A stretch of DNA of 64,000 bases from Hamiltosporidium tvaerminnensis (GCA_022605425.2 CM061249.1:496001-560000), one strand, 5' to 3'. Shown: positions 1 to 12,165, counted from the stretch's first letter. Program-made: numbers and translations. The notes: generated from the sequence alone by a model not told the origin.

Positions 1-1219
1 ACCTTCTAGAAGAGTAGCAGTATCTTCACAACGTGTATCATTTGTGGCTGACTTCTCTTTGTTAATCTCTAAGCCAATCACCTCTAAAAATACCTTAGCC
101 TCGTCTGTCATAGCACTCAATGTCGAACTGTCTTTAGCAAGGAGCTTTAGATCATCAATAAACAAGAATGATTAGTAGAATGAGATTCTGCATCTGTTTG
201 TACTGTCACTTTTGTGTATTTTTCATTAAGTTTTCGGCTTAATGGATCCATACACAACACAAATAACAAAGGTGACAGACTATCTCCTTGTAGAATCCCT
301 CTATCAATCTTCTTGCTCATGATTTTTTAAGGCCCTACTGAAATATTGATTTTCCATTTTGATATAATTACCTTAATAAATTTCAGGATCTAATCAGGTA
401 AATTAAGGTTTTCAATGCATTGAGTTAAATAAGCATGATCTTTTAAATCATAAGCCTTTTTAAAATCATCCATGTTGCCTTAAGATTATTTCCATACTCT
501 TTATTTAGGGCAATATATAGTAAAGCCTGCTCTTTCGCTCCCTGCACACCTCTTACCGCCCCTAATTGGTTCTCTGCAAGCAACCTTCGCCTTTCCACTT
601 CAATTTGAGCGACTTTCGTTACACACTTTGTCGTTAACTTGTAGAGGTAGGACATACAAGTAATTGGCCTGTAGTCAGAGCCTCTTCGTGGGATTCCTTT
701 CGGTATCAAATAGGTAAGCCCGCAGTAAAACCAATCAGCTTGAGGTGTTCCTTCTAAACATATAACTTTCACAATATCATAAAGATATTTGTGAAGAGTT
801 GTAAGTTTCTTAATGAAAAAATTGTAAATACCATCAATTCCAGCGGCTTTCCAATTAGGAAGCCAATTAATGATATTTATTAATTCATCAAGGAAAGGAA
901 ACGTGGTCGGATGATTATCTGATACAAATGGAATCAAATAATCACCATACGTGACTGTGTCATCATTTTTGTTCCACATTGTAGACCAAAAACTCACAAT
1001 TTCATCACAGCAAACCACATGCTCGGATTCTACACGCTCAGATAACCCACGATAAAATCGACCCCGGAAAAGCTCAAACATACGATTCTCTTTTCGGAAT
1101 TGCTTCCTACTTTCATGCATCGTAATTTTTTTCTCGTAAACATTCAAAGATTCATTCTTCTTAACTAAAGCCTCAGAAAGATCAGTTACACTGCTTAAGT
1201 TTAAATTAAACTCTCGCAT
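1..1219 (-). pseudogene. LINE copy 1 reverse transcriptase, broken
   Basis: The open part is 1219-443. It carries reverse transcriptase signatures in order: NWKAAGIDGI, LIPKG, DYRPITCMSYLYK and LLAENQLGAVRG. The frame is lost before catalytic motif A, where copy 3 reads IDVKKAYD, because of a 1-bp deletion shared with copy 2. The FIDD box region continues in another frame at the window start. It is not functional as read. Confidence 0.8.
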
Positions 1220-1240
1220 GATTTTCTTAAGGCTCTTCGT

Positions 1241-2188
1241 TTAAGAGGTGGAGAGCTTTTCCTGCTTACGAGCCTTCTCGAGAAAATCTTTGGAAAGTAC
1301 TAACTTAGAAATTTTACTTTCTATGTTTTCCTTCCAAGCGGATCTAGGCTTTTCTTTGCGTGTTGCCTCGTTATAGCATACCTGGGCTGCCTGGATTATC
1401 CGTGCCACTGCAGTTATCGTCATCGGCACACAAGATTCAGCATACTCACCGATAATTCGATTAATAAGGTCCAAAACTTTACTGTCAACCAATTCACTTG
1501 GAAGCTTTCGAGTTCGGACCACCACTTTTCCAATTTCCTTCTCCGTGATTTCTTTGATTTTACTCAAGAATTTATCTCTCAGGTTTATGTACTCCGTGGT
1601 GTCAGTCAGGGTGCATGGCTCAGTGAGGCAAATGGCGATTCTACGTCGCTCTCTATTCTCTTCTTGCCTTATTTCCCTTTCTGCCTTATTTTGTGCGAGT
1701 TATTTAAACGCATCGATATCTATTGTGCAGCTAAATTTCTCATTATAGTACCTCAGAGTAACGGGCCAGCCATTTCTGGGCATTCTCTCAAACCTCTTTT
1801 GCACTGCTAGAATAGCAGATCTAGGCCATTCCTGCCCTACGACTGTGACAGAGTCAAGTATTGAGTGCAATACCACCAGTCGATTCCCTTCTAGAATGGC
1901 ATGTGTATTGAGGTTTGTCATGCCGTTGGCTGGTCCAAACGCAGTGGCATCGGTACCAGAAGACGAGGGTATGGTGTCAACCAAGCAGACTAGACTATTC
2001 TGGCAACTACTGCTTGGTGGTTGGTGGGTGGTGTTATGGAAGGTCGGTGGAGGTGGAAGTCTCTCGGATAACATTGCTACATCTACATCACACATCAAAA
2101 TCTCTACTGCGGTGTTCTCCAGGTTGTTTACAGCCTTTATTTTTTCATTTCTTATATTTCCGCTGTCTACTTTTTTCCTTCTACCCAT
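1241..2188 (-). pseudogene. LINE copy 1 N-terminal region, one frame broken by TAA
   Basis: Two open stretches (2188-1700 and 1567-1241) lie in the same frame, interrupted by a single in-frame TAA at 1700-1702. A second TAA follows at 1241-1243. The first stretch is basic at its start and Pro/Ser-rich in the middle. The second holds a Trp-Lys motif with basic helices that resembles the region just before the reverse transcriptase in other restriction-like-endonuclease LINEs. The same stops occur in copies 2 and 3. Confidence 0.7.
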
Positions 2189-2311
2189 TTTTACTAAAAA
2201 AATAAATATATTTTGATATGTAATTATAAACCAAAAGCTGTTTTCTACTAAGCCTTATTCGTTTTATAAATCTCATTATAAATAATATTTTCTAGACCAA
2301 AAATTTCTTAT

Positions 2312-2438
2312 TTAGATATTAGATATTAGATATTAGATATTAGATATTAGATATTAGATATTAGATATTAGATATTAGATATTAGATATTAGATATTAGA
2401 TATTAGATATTAGATATTAGATATTAGATATTAGATAT
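2312..2438. repeat. (TTAGATA)n heptanucleotide array, unit 1
   Basis: About 18 perfect 7-bp repeats lie between the LINE 5' end and the 3' end of PIG-B. The homologous array in unit 2 has about 22 repeats, so this locus varies in length by whole units between the duplicated copies. Confidence 0.98.
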
Positions 2439-2562
2439 ACTATTTCAAAGAAACAATTGCCAAATATTAAAAATGTAAAAATGATGTAAACCTAAAAATT
2501 ATCGTATGAATCAAGCAATTTAATATTTTATAGATGATTATTATACTTTTTACTCTTTAAAA

Positions 2563-5448
2563 CTAACATATAAATCCTTTTTCTTCTTCAAACAGTACAT
2601 GGATATATTTAAAAGTATTTATAATTTCATATTCGTAAAAAACGTTAGAATATTTTTCAAAAATATGCTTATAAATTAAAATATAGTCATATCCTTCAAA
2701 AGAGTTATTAATAGATTTGTCTATAAAGGCATTATCAGTATCATCTCTATTGTTATTATTTCTCATTTCTTTTTCGACTTTTTCATCTACAATTTTGTCA
2801 TTATCTATTTTATTATTTTTATCCTTTTTGCTTTCCAATTGCGTTTTATAACTTTCACTTGTGGCTTCCAATAAATCCATATACATTTCATATTCATAGA
2901 AAATAACTTTTTGCCCATCAAATCTTTTACAGACAACTAAATCTTTCATTTTAACTGTTATGTCAGGATTTCTAGAAACGCTTTTTATATTTACATTTTC
3001 ATAGCAAATAAAAGAATATACTGGTAAAGAATATGGACAGACAAAATAAAGTATTTCAATATTTTTTGTATTTTGGACCACAGATATATCTTTACCCAAT
3101 ACATTTTGGAAATCAACAGATATTTCGATTTTATTTCTTTCCGAATTCTTTATATTTTTATTCTTGTAGAAATCCAAATCTGTATTTGCTGCAAAAAAAC
3201 TTTCTGTCAGTATTTTTTCGACTTCTGTTTTCATAAAAAAACTAATATCAAAAGTATTTTGATGTACCAATCCGATATAAAGTCCTATAAAAAATGTTAT
3301 ATAAAGATCAACATATAAAACACCGGAGTATAACTTTTTACGTATATAATTTATACCACCCGTATTTCTGTAAGACATTTTATTAATACTTATAGCACAT
3401 AAAAGATTACAAAAAGGTATAACAGGGACAATAAACCGCATTTCTTTATGCTTTAATGCAGAATAAAATATTAAATAAATTAAAACAGATATAGCAATAT
3501 TTTGATTGGCGTTAAAATTCAAAAATAAAAATGTACCAGTAAAACCTGTTAAAACAATGAAAAACCATACGTAACTTAGTACGTGTTGTTCGCCAAACAC
3601 TTCACTTACTGACCACCTTACATTTACATTAAAAAATACAAAAGGAACAAATGTTAATTCCTTATAAAAATAACTGTCCACCAAAGCCATCAATAGTACT
3701 AATAAAAGACAACAAGGTATATTCTTTATAAATACCATGATAATACTTAATACTCTTCTACCATATCTATTATATAAATCAAGATCTTCAGCATCTTCAA
3801 AATCATTAATCTTAGAATTTATAACAGAAACCTCTGTGTCTATTTGTCCTTTGATTTTAGATTGGCCATGTGTATCATCAGATTTGTAAATATCTTTATT
3901 TTTTGTATCTTTGATAGATTCTTTCGTTTTATAATCATTGCTTTTGTCTTCTGGCTTATAACATTCCTTTGCATCATTGTAAGAGATATTTTCTTCGTAA
4001 TGATTATATTTATTATCTTGTTTATAATTTACTTGATTATCTGCAAGTTTGAGTTGTTCGTTATCTTTCTCAGAATAGAAACATTCTTTGTAATTATTAA
4101 AATCAGTATTTTTTTCATTTGCAGATTTTTTTAAATTTTCATCGATTTTGGAATCTGTTTTACTACAAAAAATATTTCTTATTTTAAAAAACGCTTCAAC
4201 GAATTTATTCTTAATCATACGTATTATATAAAGACAAATACAACATACCTTCACAAGCTTCAAATAATTAACTATGCTATGCAATTTAGAGCAAGTTACT
4301 GGATTTACATTTTCTGTTCTATCTTTTGACTGGTTGCAATCATTATTATTTGTTTCATTACATTCTAATTTTTCCAGTTGTAAATTATTAGATTCAGGAA
4401 GATTCTTTTTATTCTTTCTCATTTTATCATCTTCGATTGATGAATAATTTTTTTGGAAAACAGCAAAAAAAATATGAACACCACTCAAAAATAAAATACT
4501 TGAACGTAAATAGAAAATAAAACACAAACACAAAAAGGAATTGTAGGTGTTTTAAATGTTTCTAGAGCATATAAACACAATACAGCCATAAAAAGTTCAA
4601 AAGAGTTTATATGAGATCGAGGGGAATATAACCACAATCCATGTGAAAGCGCAGTAACATAGATAAGTGTATCCTCGTCTGCTTTATAAATAGTTCCGAG
4701 TTTTATTATAAGATAATCTGCCAACCCCGCGATTATTCCATTTACTATTTTAGAAACCAAATATCCATATTTACCATACAAAGGTAAGATTGAATACTTG
4801 ACTACCATTTCATCAAAAAACTGATATTTCGACTCCAATATTACCAAAACAACCAAATATAAATTATTTAGTATATTTAGATGGCTTAAAAATCCTATAA
4901 TCTGTCTTAAACCAAATCTTTCGAGATTATTATTTTGAAAATTTGTTTTCCTTATTTTTAAAACCTCTTTTTCCCCATACATTTTAAAGCAACATCATCT
5001 TTAGGACAATTAATAATTTGATTTCTATTTTTGGTCTTTTCGTTAATAAGAAACCTACCAGAATCAGTTAATTTAAAAATACATAACACCACAGTAAAAC
5101 AACATAAAAGACAAAGAAATATAAAATTCAAAAACAAAAAAATATTAAAATTATTCCGTATATAAACCAGACAAAAAAATCTAAAAACATCGCTAAATAT
5201 CTTAAAAAGTAAAGTGGTATAAAATATAAAAGAACATAATTAACCGATCTTATACCAATCATCCAATCCCATGTAAGTGTTCCTTTAGTATAAAAAATAT
5301 AATTTATAGGTTCAAGATTCTGCCATATTTCATCCGGTTCAAATACTGTTTTGAGAAGAAATGAATTGTTAAGTCTGTAAAGAATAAAAAATAGAAGAAG
5401 ATTGTTCTTATGGTTTTCAAAATCATAAAAGGGTAAAAGTAAACGCAA
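2563..5448 (-). pseudogene. GPI10: GPI mannosyltransferase 3 (PIG-B/GPI10), unit 1 copy, three frames
   Basis: This is the GT22-family enzyme that adds the third mannose to the GPI-anchor precursor in the ER membrane. Coding pieces run 5448-5128, 4982-4485 and 4533-2563. N-terminal EPDE and TWDW motifs and a later HKEMRF motif match PIG-B. Compared with the unit 2 copy it lacks one base in the A-run near 5208 and one in the T-run near 4972, which adds a break. It also shares the unit 2 shift at about 4510. Its 3' end differs as well, through one base in the T-run near 2579. It is either a decaying duplicate or a homopolymer-error version of an intact gene. Confidence 0.8.
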
Positions 5449-6641
5449 TTAAAGTTTATTTTAATCATTTTATAAAAAGATAAATTAAAATATATTTATA
5501 AAAATTAATTTTTTATTTTTGTGAGTATTTTATTTATAATATTTGTTTAAAATCATTTCTTTTAAATTTCATTTCATTTTCGCACTTCAAACTTCTCATA
5601 TTTCTGCTCAGTGGATTTCAATTTCATTTTTTACTTTAAAATTATTTATTATTTTAAACGAGTTGCAAGTAATTTTCTTTCACTTTCTACTCTAAATCTT
5701 CTTAAAAAACAGGATTAAATCAAGTTATAGAGTTGAAAAAAAAGAATCAAATAGCCAATAAAATTTTACCCAAATATATTTGTCAATGTTTTATTTAAAA
5801 TATTAAATTTATCTTGAGAAACTACGTAATTATGAAATTATTGAATGAAATTATAAAAAAAAATGTTTTACAAATAAATATTTTTTGCAAAGAAGATTTC
5901 ACAAGACAGAAACTCATGATCAAAATTTTAATTTGGTATATTATGCCCTCCTTTTTTTACTATTGATTCGATGCATTATATAATTATTTAAATCTTTAAT
6001 GCTCTTCTTCGTTTCTTTCTGTATTTTTAATTATTTTTACCTACGAAATAAACAGTAAATATAACTCAGAAATAATAAACACCAATAAATATAAAAGAAT
6101 AATTGAAGATTTTCTTGTATCTTTAATTCATATTTCGAAGTAACTATATTACTGGTATAAATTAAATTTAATTGTAGTAAATCAGATTATGTATATTTTA
6201 TAAAAATATACGGAATATAAAATATATGAAGATTATATTTTCTAAAATTGATATGGAATGCAGGCTTTACCATATTTTGCTATAAAAATATAGATTTATC
6301 ACTTTTATTTACAAAAAAAATATTTACACACATTAAAACTACAACAATTTCAAATTATAAACTAGTATATATTACAGTAGAAAATAGAATTACATTCAAT
6401 GGATACAAATTTTTTAATACTTAGAAAAAATCGTATAACAGACGATTGCACCTTAACCAATATTTAACTAAAATAGAGCCTTCAAAGTAAACTTAAAATA
6501 TTTTTCAATTATTTTGTCGAGGCTTTTAGAATTAAAAATAATTTAATCAATTTTATATTGCATCTGTTAAAAATACATCCCAGAAAAAGTTATCCGAATG
6601 CCTTTCATAACTTGATAGTCCTTATATATCCTACTTTGATA
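5449..6641. other. AT-rich spacer upstream of PIG-B (unit 1)
   Basis: No gene, RNA or recognisable repeat was found here. It would contain the PIG-B promoter. The sequence is A/T homopolymer-rich throughout. Confidence 0.5.
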
Positions 6642-6787
6642 TTAGAAAGTTCTTATTTTTTTCTAAATTAAATAAACTTTTAGCAAAAATGTTAAGAGTT
6701 TTGATTATTTTTAACAAAAAGAATATAATTATATAGAAAATTTTATAAAAAGTTTATTTGATTTAGAAGAAAATAAGAACTTTCTAA
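6642..6787. mobile_element. 146-bp palindromic MITE-like element, unit 1
   Basis: Inverted arms of about 40 bp (6642-6681 and 6747-6787) match with only a few mismatches around a ~65-bp AT-rich centre. The arms begin TTAGAAAG and end CTTTCTAA. If the inner TA on each side is the target duplication, this is the layout of a Tc1/mariner-type miniature element. No coding capacity. As transcribed RNA it would form one long hairpin. Confidence 0.7.
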
Positions 6788-7098
6788 TCAGAATGAGGAA
6801 ATAAATTCTAAAAAAAACATTATAAAGAGACATAAGAGTTGTTGAGATAAATTTTTATCTTTATGATTAAAAAATATTGTAAATAGATCCAAATATAAAA
6901 TGAAAATTAAAAACTGGCAGTAAAATAAATCACAAGTAGAAAGTAAAAACAATATAAGCTAATCATTTATTGAAAGAGAACCAAGTAAATATTAAATAAA
7001 TAAATTTTATATGATGCTATTGGCCAGGCAGATTAAATTTTTTTAATTTTGAGCCATTTTTTTGATTTCTAATTTAACAGCATAATACAGAATTTCAT

Positions 7099-7170
7099 GA
7101 CCAGGCGGTGCAGAATGACGCTCTTCGATTCCAAATCGATATGTTGTAGGTTCGAATCCTGTCCTGGTCA
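7099..7170 (+). tRNA. tRNA-Trp (CCA), unit 1
   Basis: This is a 72-nt cloverleaf. The 7-bp acceptor stem is perfect (GACCAGG with CCTGGTC) and is followed by A73. The anticodon loop TTCCAAA gives anticodon CCA, and the T-loop is TTCGAAT. Length and spacing match yeast tRNA-Trp closely. The D-stem contains a mismatch and the T-stem has wobble pairs. There is no intron and no encoded CCA end. Confidence 0.93.
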
Positions 7171-7479
7171 CTTTTTATGATTACCGTCAACTATAAATTT
7201 TTCTAGTTACAATGTGAATATCTCCTTTTTTATTTTAGAATTTTTATACTTTATTTACATTATAACATAGATACTTCTAGCCAAATCTTTTATTTAAAAA
7301 TTGATTTGAAAATTTACTTTTTTAGATATAAATTTCACAAGGTTTGATTAAAAATAATTTTAAGATTTTTTATTCTACCCTACCCTTATAATTAATTACT
7401 TGCTTATTCCGTTCCTCTTTTACCTCTCAGTGTCGAGGATGAACAAATGAATGTTTTCCATCTGTTTCTTTTAATCATT

Positions 7480-7621
7480 GTAACACGGGATTATAGGGGA
7501 ATGGCCTATAGATTCGGTGTGGTTTATATCTCACAACAACGGCAGCAATAATTTTAATACGTATTTTAGACGTTCATTACTAAACAGGAAGTTTTTTAAT
7601 GTGGTTATCCTCCTTCCACAT
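7480..7621 (-). repeat. Decayed end of the ~730-bp dispersed repeat, unit 1
   Basis: The last ~50 bp (7574-7621) match the terminal segment of the dispersed repeat family (compare 35805-35850): a Lys/Phe-like A/T block, then a GTTATCCTCC-like end. The preceding ~90 bp match more weakly. It appears to be an old, truncated copy in the same orientation as the copy at 35.1 kb. Confidence 0.5.
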
Positions 7622-8364
7622 CTTATAATTTATTACTTGACGTAATAGAAAACACTTGGGTATGTCCACTCAACATATTTTGTACAGATTACATCTTTTG
7701 ATCTGAATTTAAGCGTAAAACGAAATGTATTCTCTTAGTTTAGAAATAATATCATAACGTTTTTAAATTATTTTGATTTAATATAAAAAGTGCGAACAGC
7801 AATAATTATTTTCATATATGAAATAAAAATTAGATTTGAGTTTCAATTTACATTAAAATTTAAGTTATTTAAACTAAAAAATGATTTTTTTTACTGAGAT
7901 CGAAATTATAAAATTACACTTTGTACTTAATATTGTAAATTTATTGATTTTTAATACAGTTGAATGGTTAAAGGAATAAATGTTTAAGAATATAGTATTA
8001 TTCACCAAATATATAATTTTTGAATTTGTTACTTTAAAAAATAGATATTTTGATATAATTAGTCTCTAAAATTATTAATTAAGTTTGATCTACAAGACAT
8101 GATTATTTTTTTAATAAATTTTATAATGAAATTTTTTTGGCTAATAAACCTACTTTTCGAAAATAAATATAAATTTAAGTCTTTAAAACGAATTATGAGT
8201 CAGATTCTCAAATATAATTTATAAAATGAGTATGCAGAAATAAGAGTGGACATAAGAATAAAAACTGATAGATAATATCAAGCAAGATAGACTTTATATA
8301 TTTTTCCATAAAATTTTAGTTATATAACGGCCCTATACAAGGGTTATCTAATAAGTTTATTTTT

Positions 8365-8390
8365 AAGATTTGTATCAAATTACAAATCTT
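8365..8390. repeat. 10-bp perfect inverted repeat at array edge, unit 1
   Basis: AAGATTTGTA and TACAAATCTT are separated by 6 bases, directly abutting the heptamer array. Conserved in unit 2. Confidence 0.8.
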
Positions 8391-8604
8391 ATGACTTATG
8401 ACTTATGACTTATGACTTATGACTTATGACTTATGACTTATGACTTATGACTTATGACTTATGACTTATGACTTATGACTTATGACTTATGACTTATGAC
8501 TTATGACTTATGACTTATGACTTATGACTTATGACTTATGACTTATGACTTATGACTTATGACTTATGACTTATGACTTATGACTTATGACTTATGACTT
8601 ATGA
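8388..8604. repeat. (CTTATGA)31 heptanucleotide array, unit 1
   Basis: There are 31 perfect 7-bp repeats with no variant unit seen. The count is identical in unit 2 (22493-22709), unlike the TTAGATA array, which differs between the units. Confidence 0.98.
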
Positions 8605-8907
8605 AGAGAATTAAATATAATAAGTATTTTTTATAAGTGTAGCGTCGAGATAATTTCTTATTTGATTGCATTATGTAATATTTTAGCAATATATATAATA
8701 TATATTTTATGACAAATTATCATCCAATTGTAGTACAAAAAATTAATTACATATTATTTGAAGGATAAAGAAAATCAGTATTAAGACAATCAAATAATAC
8801 AATTAAAAATAGGAAATTATGGCTTAAGAAATCAATCGTAAAGAAAATATAAACTAATCATCTATAAAAAGCATTTTTTCATAAAATATAATTATAAATA
8901 GAAAGTC

Positions 8908-9048
8908 ATGTCTCAAGAAAATATCAACGAAAAACTACAAACCAAGTCACACTTAAAACAACTATATCATCTTTACTACGTTTACAATGCATATTTAAAA
9001 GATAATGTACCAACACGTATACCTGTGACTAAAAAAACCTATCAATAA
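8908..9048 (+). CDS. Small hypothetical protein, 46 aa, unit 1
   Basis: An ATG-to-TAA frame of 46 codons begins MSQENINEKLQ and ends KKTYQ. It is hydrophilic, rich in Lys, Leu and Tyr, with no membrane segment or signal peptide. It is identical in frame in unit 2. It lies ~215 bp upstream of uridine kinase on the same strand. I do not recognise a family. Coding is only suggested by balanced composition in very AT-rich surroundings, so it may be a chance frame. Confidence 0.4.
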   Translation: MSQENINEKLQTKSHLKQLYHLYYVYNAYLKDNVPTRIPVTKKTYQ

Positions 9049-9254
9049 ACAGAACCTTCAAATAATTGCAATCCAATCAAATTTTAAAAACCTTTGATAA
9101 AAAAAAATGCTTAAAATAGAACAAATCATATGAAATTGAAAAATCAAATCTCCTTTTTCTGATCAATTATTCATATTAAATATCCTCCTTTTCCTTTCAA
9201 CAAACCACCCCTTTATTATCTTCTAATCCTATAAATTACATCCTTCCCTACATT

Positions 9255-9258
9255 ACCC
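9255..9258 (+). promoter_or_regulatory. CCC-type start-proximal motif of uridine kinase, unit 1
   Basis: ACCC lies five bases before the ATG at 9264, within a C-rich leader. Microsporidian genes commonly carry a CCC- or GGG-like motif immediately upstream of the start, so this supports the chosen start. Confidence 0.45.
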
Positions 9259-9263
9259 TCCTT

Positions 9264-10660
9264 ATGACTCTACATCGGTCAAATAACAGAGACACATTTC
9301 ATAAACTTACTAAAATTATCAAACAGCAATATAGCACTTTTACATCTCAAAACAAATATATTGTTTGTATTCAAGGATGTAGTGCATCGGGTAAATCTAC
9401 ACTTGCTTTAAATATTAAGAATACCCTTGAACAACACAATATATCTGTTTATGTTATACATCTTGACCAATATTATAAGAGTCTGAGTAAATCTAACGAG
9501 GATATAAAGGGTGTTATGAATGAGGGTAGTAACTTAGAGGGTGTTAATATCAACACTAGTGAATTTAAGGGTGGTAACACATGTAGTGGTGATTTAAAGG
9601 GGGATAATTATACTACTACTAATCATAAGGGTGTTAATATCAATATAAGTAATAATAAGGGTGTTAATATTAATACTACTAATCATAAGGGTGTTAATAA
9701 TAGTACTAGTAATCATAAGGGTGTTAATACTAATACATACGATTTTGATAACCCTTCAGCTATTGACTGGTTAAACGTACATAAAACCCTTTAGTCTTAA
9801 CACCAAATAACCCTTACATTCCAATATATAATTACTCATTTATAACAGAACAATCTACTGGTCCTACATATATTCCTAATACATATCCTACTGTTATAGT
9901 AATAGAAGGTATTTACGCTTATCAAGTATTATCTCCTATTCATTTTAATACAGACTTGTTAAATCCTTATTGTAAGAATAACACTGTAACTTACATACCT
10001 AACAAGTATAAAACTCTTTATTCTTTTCACTCTTCAAATAATAAGAATGGGTTATTTACTAGGAATTTAAACTTTGAAAATTTATTAAAATCCATGGGAA
10101 TAAAGGGTGATAAAAATAGTAATGATAACATCCCTTTAAATAACAATGATGGTAATAACACCCCTTTAAACATAGTACATACAAATAACACCCCCTTCAT
10201 AAATTTTCAAATTTAAAAATATTAAATATTCGCCTTTCTATTTATAAAAGTAAAGCCTTATCTATAAGAATAACTCGCGATACACTTTATTATAATAAGC
10301 TTTATTCTTATTCTTTACACCAATTCAATACACAGGTATGGCCATCTACACTTAAATATGTTAATAGTACAGTTTATACTGATAATATTAAAATTATACA
10401 CGGTTCATTTAATAAGAGATGTGAATATCTTATTAAAGGATTGGTAGATTACTTTGATGATAATAAATCTAATAATAGTAGTAAGAATAGTAATAATATA
10501 TTTTAATTGCAATAAACAATTAGTAGTTAGTAAACACATATATAATCAAGAAAGTGTTACTGTTCTACCTTCTCATGATTTGTACTGTAAGTCACTTGTA
10601 AGTTGTACGGGAGAATGCATATTTGAAAGTAATAACGATATTACACTTTATGATGAGTAA
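9264..10660 (+). pseudogene. Uridine kinase, unit 1 copy, broken frames
   Basis: This enzyme phosphorylates uridine and cytidine in pyrimidine salvage. The first frame (9264-9794) has the P-loop GCSASGKST at residues 38-46, HLDQYYK at 66-72 and YDFDNPSAIDW at 159-169. A shift near 9790 moves the gene to another frame carrying the IEGIYAY motif. A second shift in the C-run near 10192 ends that frame at 10216, where unit 2 (one more C) stays open. The tail resumes in a third frame to 10660. Residues 80-159 are eight decapeptide repeats not usual in the family. Confidence 0.75.
9501..9740 (+). repeat. Coding minisatellite, 8 x 30 bp, in uridine kinase (unit 1)
   Basis: There are eight 30-bp units coding a decapeptide with consensus NHKGVNINTS. 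They are inserted between the DQYYK substrate loop and the DNPSAIDW motif. The units near the 3' side are most alike and the 5' ones are degenerate. Present unchanged in unit 2. Confidence 0.9.
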
Positions 10661-12084
10661 AAAATTTTACGTTTTTTTGGTTTTTTTAGTAAATTTGAAA
10701 CATTATTTACAGTAAAATTTGAAAATTTTATTCATTATTAATAATATTTTGTTTCTGTTTATTTTCAGAAGTTTGTAAATTTGGTGTTTTTAAATATTAA
10801 AATATATTATTTGGAAGTTAATGAGTGTTTAAAATCAAAATGTAATTTTTAAAAATTATTTAGAAACGATAAATTCAATATATTTCTATCGTTTTTTCGG
10901 TTCTAAGAGAAACCCTGATTTAAATACTTTTTTTGTTTCTGTTTTATCTATAAGAAGATCTCCAAAATCTTATTGGTGTGATATATACTAGAATAGAAGA
11001 AAAATATTGTATTGTCTCAAATGATTACATGAATAATGAAATTAGGGAGAAATATTTTAAATTCATAATTACTTTTCTTTTTTCACTATCAAATCAAAAA
11101 ATATTTTTTAATCTCTCTATATAGAGTAAAGTTCGGAAATTTTCTATTATGTTTCTTGATCTTATAAACTTTGTATTGCACTTTTTCAAGAAATATTTTA
11201 ATAATAAATATTTTAAATTTTCGTAAAAGACGGCAAAAAATAAAGGTTCTGAAAACAATCCCTCAACTGCTATACAATATCTTTAGATATTTTAAAAGTA
11301 AACAATACTGCTATATTTCATGGAAAATATATAGTAGGTGAATTTACATTGGTTAAAAACTTACCTTTAAATATTAAATTCAAGTATAATAACATGCATT
11401 TCATTAGACTTAGATAAAATTATAAAAATTTGCCTGATTCGTCTTTTTTATTGCTTAATTTCAGAAGTTTTAAAATACTTTGAAATCCAAATAAAGATTT
11501 TTCTCATGATGGTGTTACCGGCCTATAAAAAAATATAATTTGTGTGAAAACCAACAATAATATTAGACTTAGGCAAAAATATTTTCACATTAAACATTTT
11601 GAATGTATTTTGAAAATATTATAGCTAAATTCTATTCCTCGAGCATACTTAAAACAACATTAACTCATATTTTATTTACTATATATTATAACGAATTAGA
11701 TTTAAAGTAATATATAGAGAATATAAGCGTATTTCATTAACTCTAAAAATTTATTGCAGGTTTATTTTAATAGTTTTATTTTTAAAAATGTCATATTTCC
11801 GCTTCTTTTTCTACCAATTAATCTACACTGAATTTTCAGCTTTCAATGCTTCATTAATAGATAAGTTTTTATTTAAATATGATATTGTTCCTGTATATTT
11901 ATTGTGTAAAAAAATCTAATCGAAGTTTACTAACTATTTGTGCTTAGCGTAGATGACCTTTAGATTTAGAATACTTGGTGAGAATTAAAAAAAATATTTA
12001 AAATAACCCTTGTTTCTTTGTCAATGCCTTTTTTATGCTTACTCCGCAATACTTGCCTTGCTTTTTGTATATTAATGTTGTACT
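10661..12084. other. AT-rich spacer downstream of uridine kinase (unit 1)
   Basis: No gene recognised. A short perfect hairpin (AAACGATA at 10864-10871 with TATCGTTT at 10887-10894, followed by T6) is the only structure seen. The corresponding stretch in unit 2 is 24771-26204. Confidence 0.5.
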
Positions 12085-12165
12085 TTTTTCTAAACATATG
12101 ACTTTTACAATATCATAAATATTTTTTTAATAAAGATAGAAGCTTATAAATATTGAATTATTTAT
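12085..12165 (-). mobile_element. LINE relic, unit 1
   Basis: The segment around TTCTAAACATATGACTTTTA and the following CAATATCATAAAT matches the LINE reverse transcriptase region at 14829-14860, with decay on both sides. It is a separate, older insertion than the adjacent full LINE. Confidence 0.55.

Larger units (their letters stand above)
1..2190 (-). mobile_element. RLE-type non-LTR retrotransposon (LINE), copy 1, cut by window start
   Basis: This is the 5' half of a LINE of the R2/R4-like type that carries a restriction-like endonuclease. It contains the N-terminal region and most of the reverse transcriptase; the C-terminal half lies off the window. It shares the flanking TTAGATA array and PIG-B neighbour with LINE copy 2. 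It also shares with copy 2 a 1-bp loss in the reverse transcriptase near motif A that copy 3 lacks. Scattered substitutions separate it from copies 2 and 3. Confidence 0.85.
8161..8680 (+). mobile_element. Old LINE relic split by a heptamer array, unit 1
   Basis: 8161-8272 matches, with many changes, the LINE segment just before the endonuclease motif (compare 50003-50105). 8620-8680 matches the LINE segment ~110 bp further on (compare 50262-50305). Between them lie a small hairpin and the (CTTATGA) array. The array therefore sits where the LINE had its sequence around CTTAGGAAGTATGAC, suggesting it grew inside a dead LINE. Confidence 0.65.

Noticed and set aside
1845-2216. Plus-strand frames opposite the LINE N-terminal region (and copies at 15920 and 30041)
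   Set aside because: Shadows of the minus-strand LINE frame; the minus strand carries the family motifs.
8388-8604. CRISPR-like array
   Set aside because: The 7-bp units are contiguous with no spacers; it is a simple tandem satellite, in a eukaryote.
10864-10897. Hairpin followed by T6, resembling a bacterial-type terminator
   Set aside because: The genome is eukaryotic and the position has no gene ending at it (uridine kinase ends ~200 bp earlier); likely chance in AT-rich DNA.
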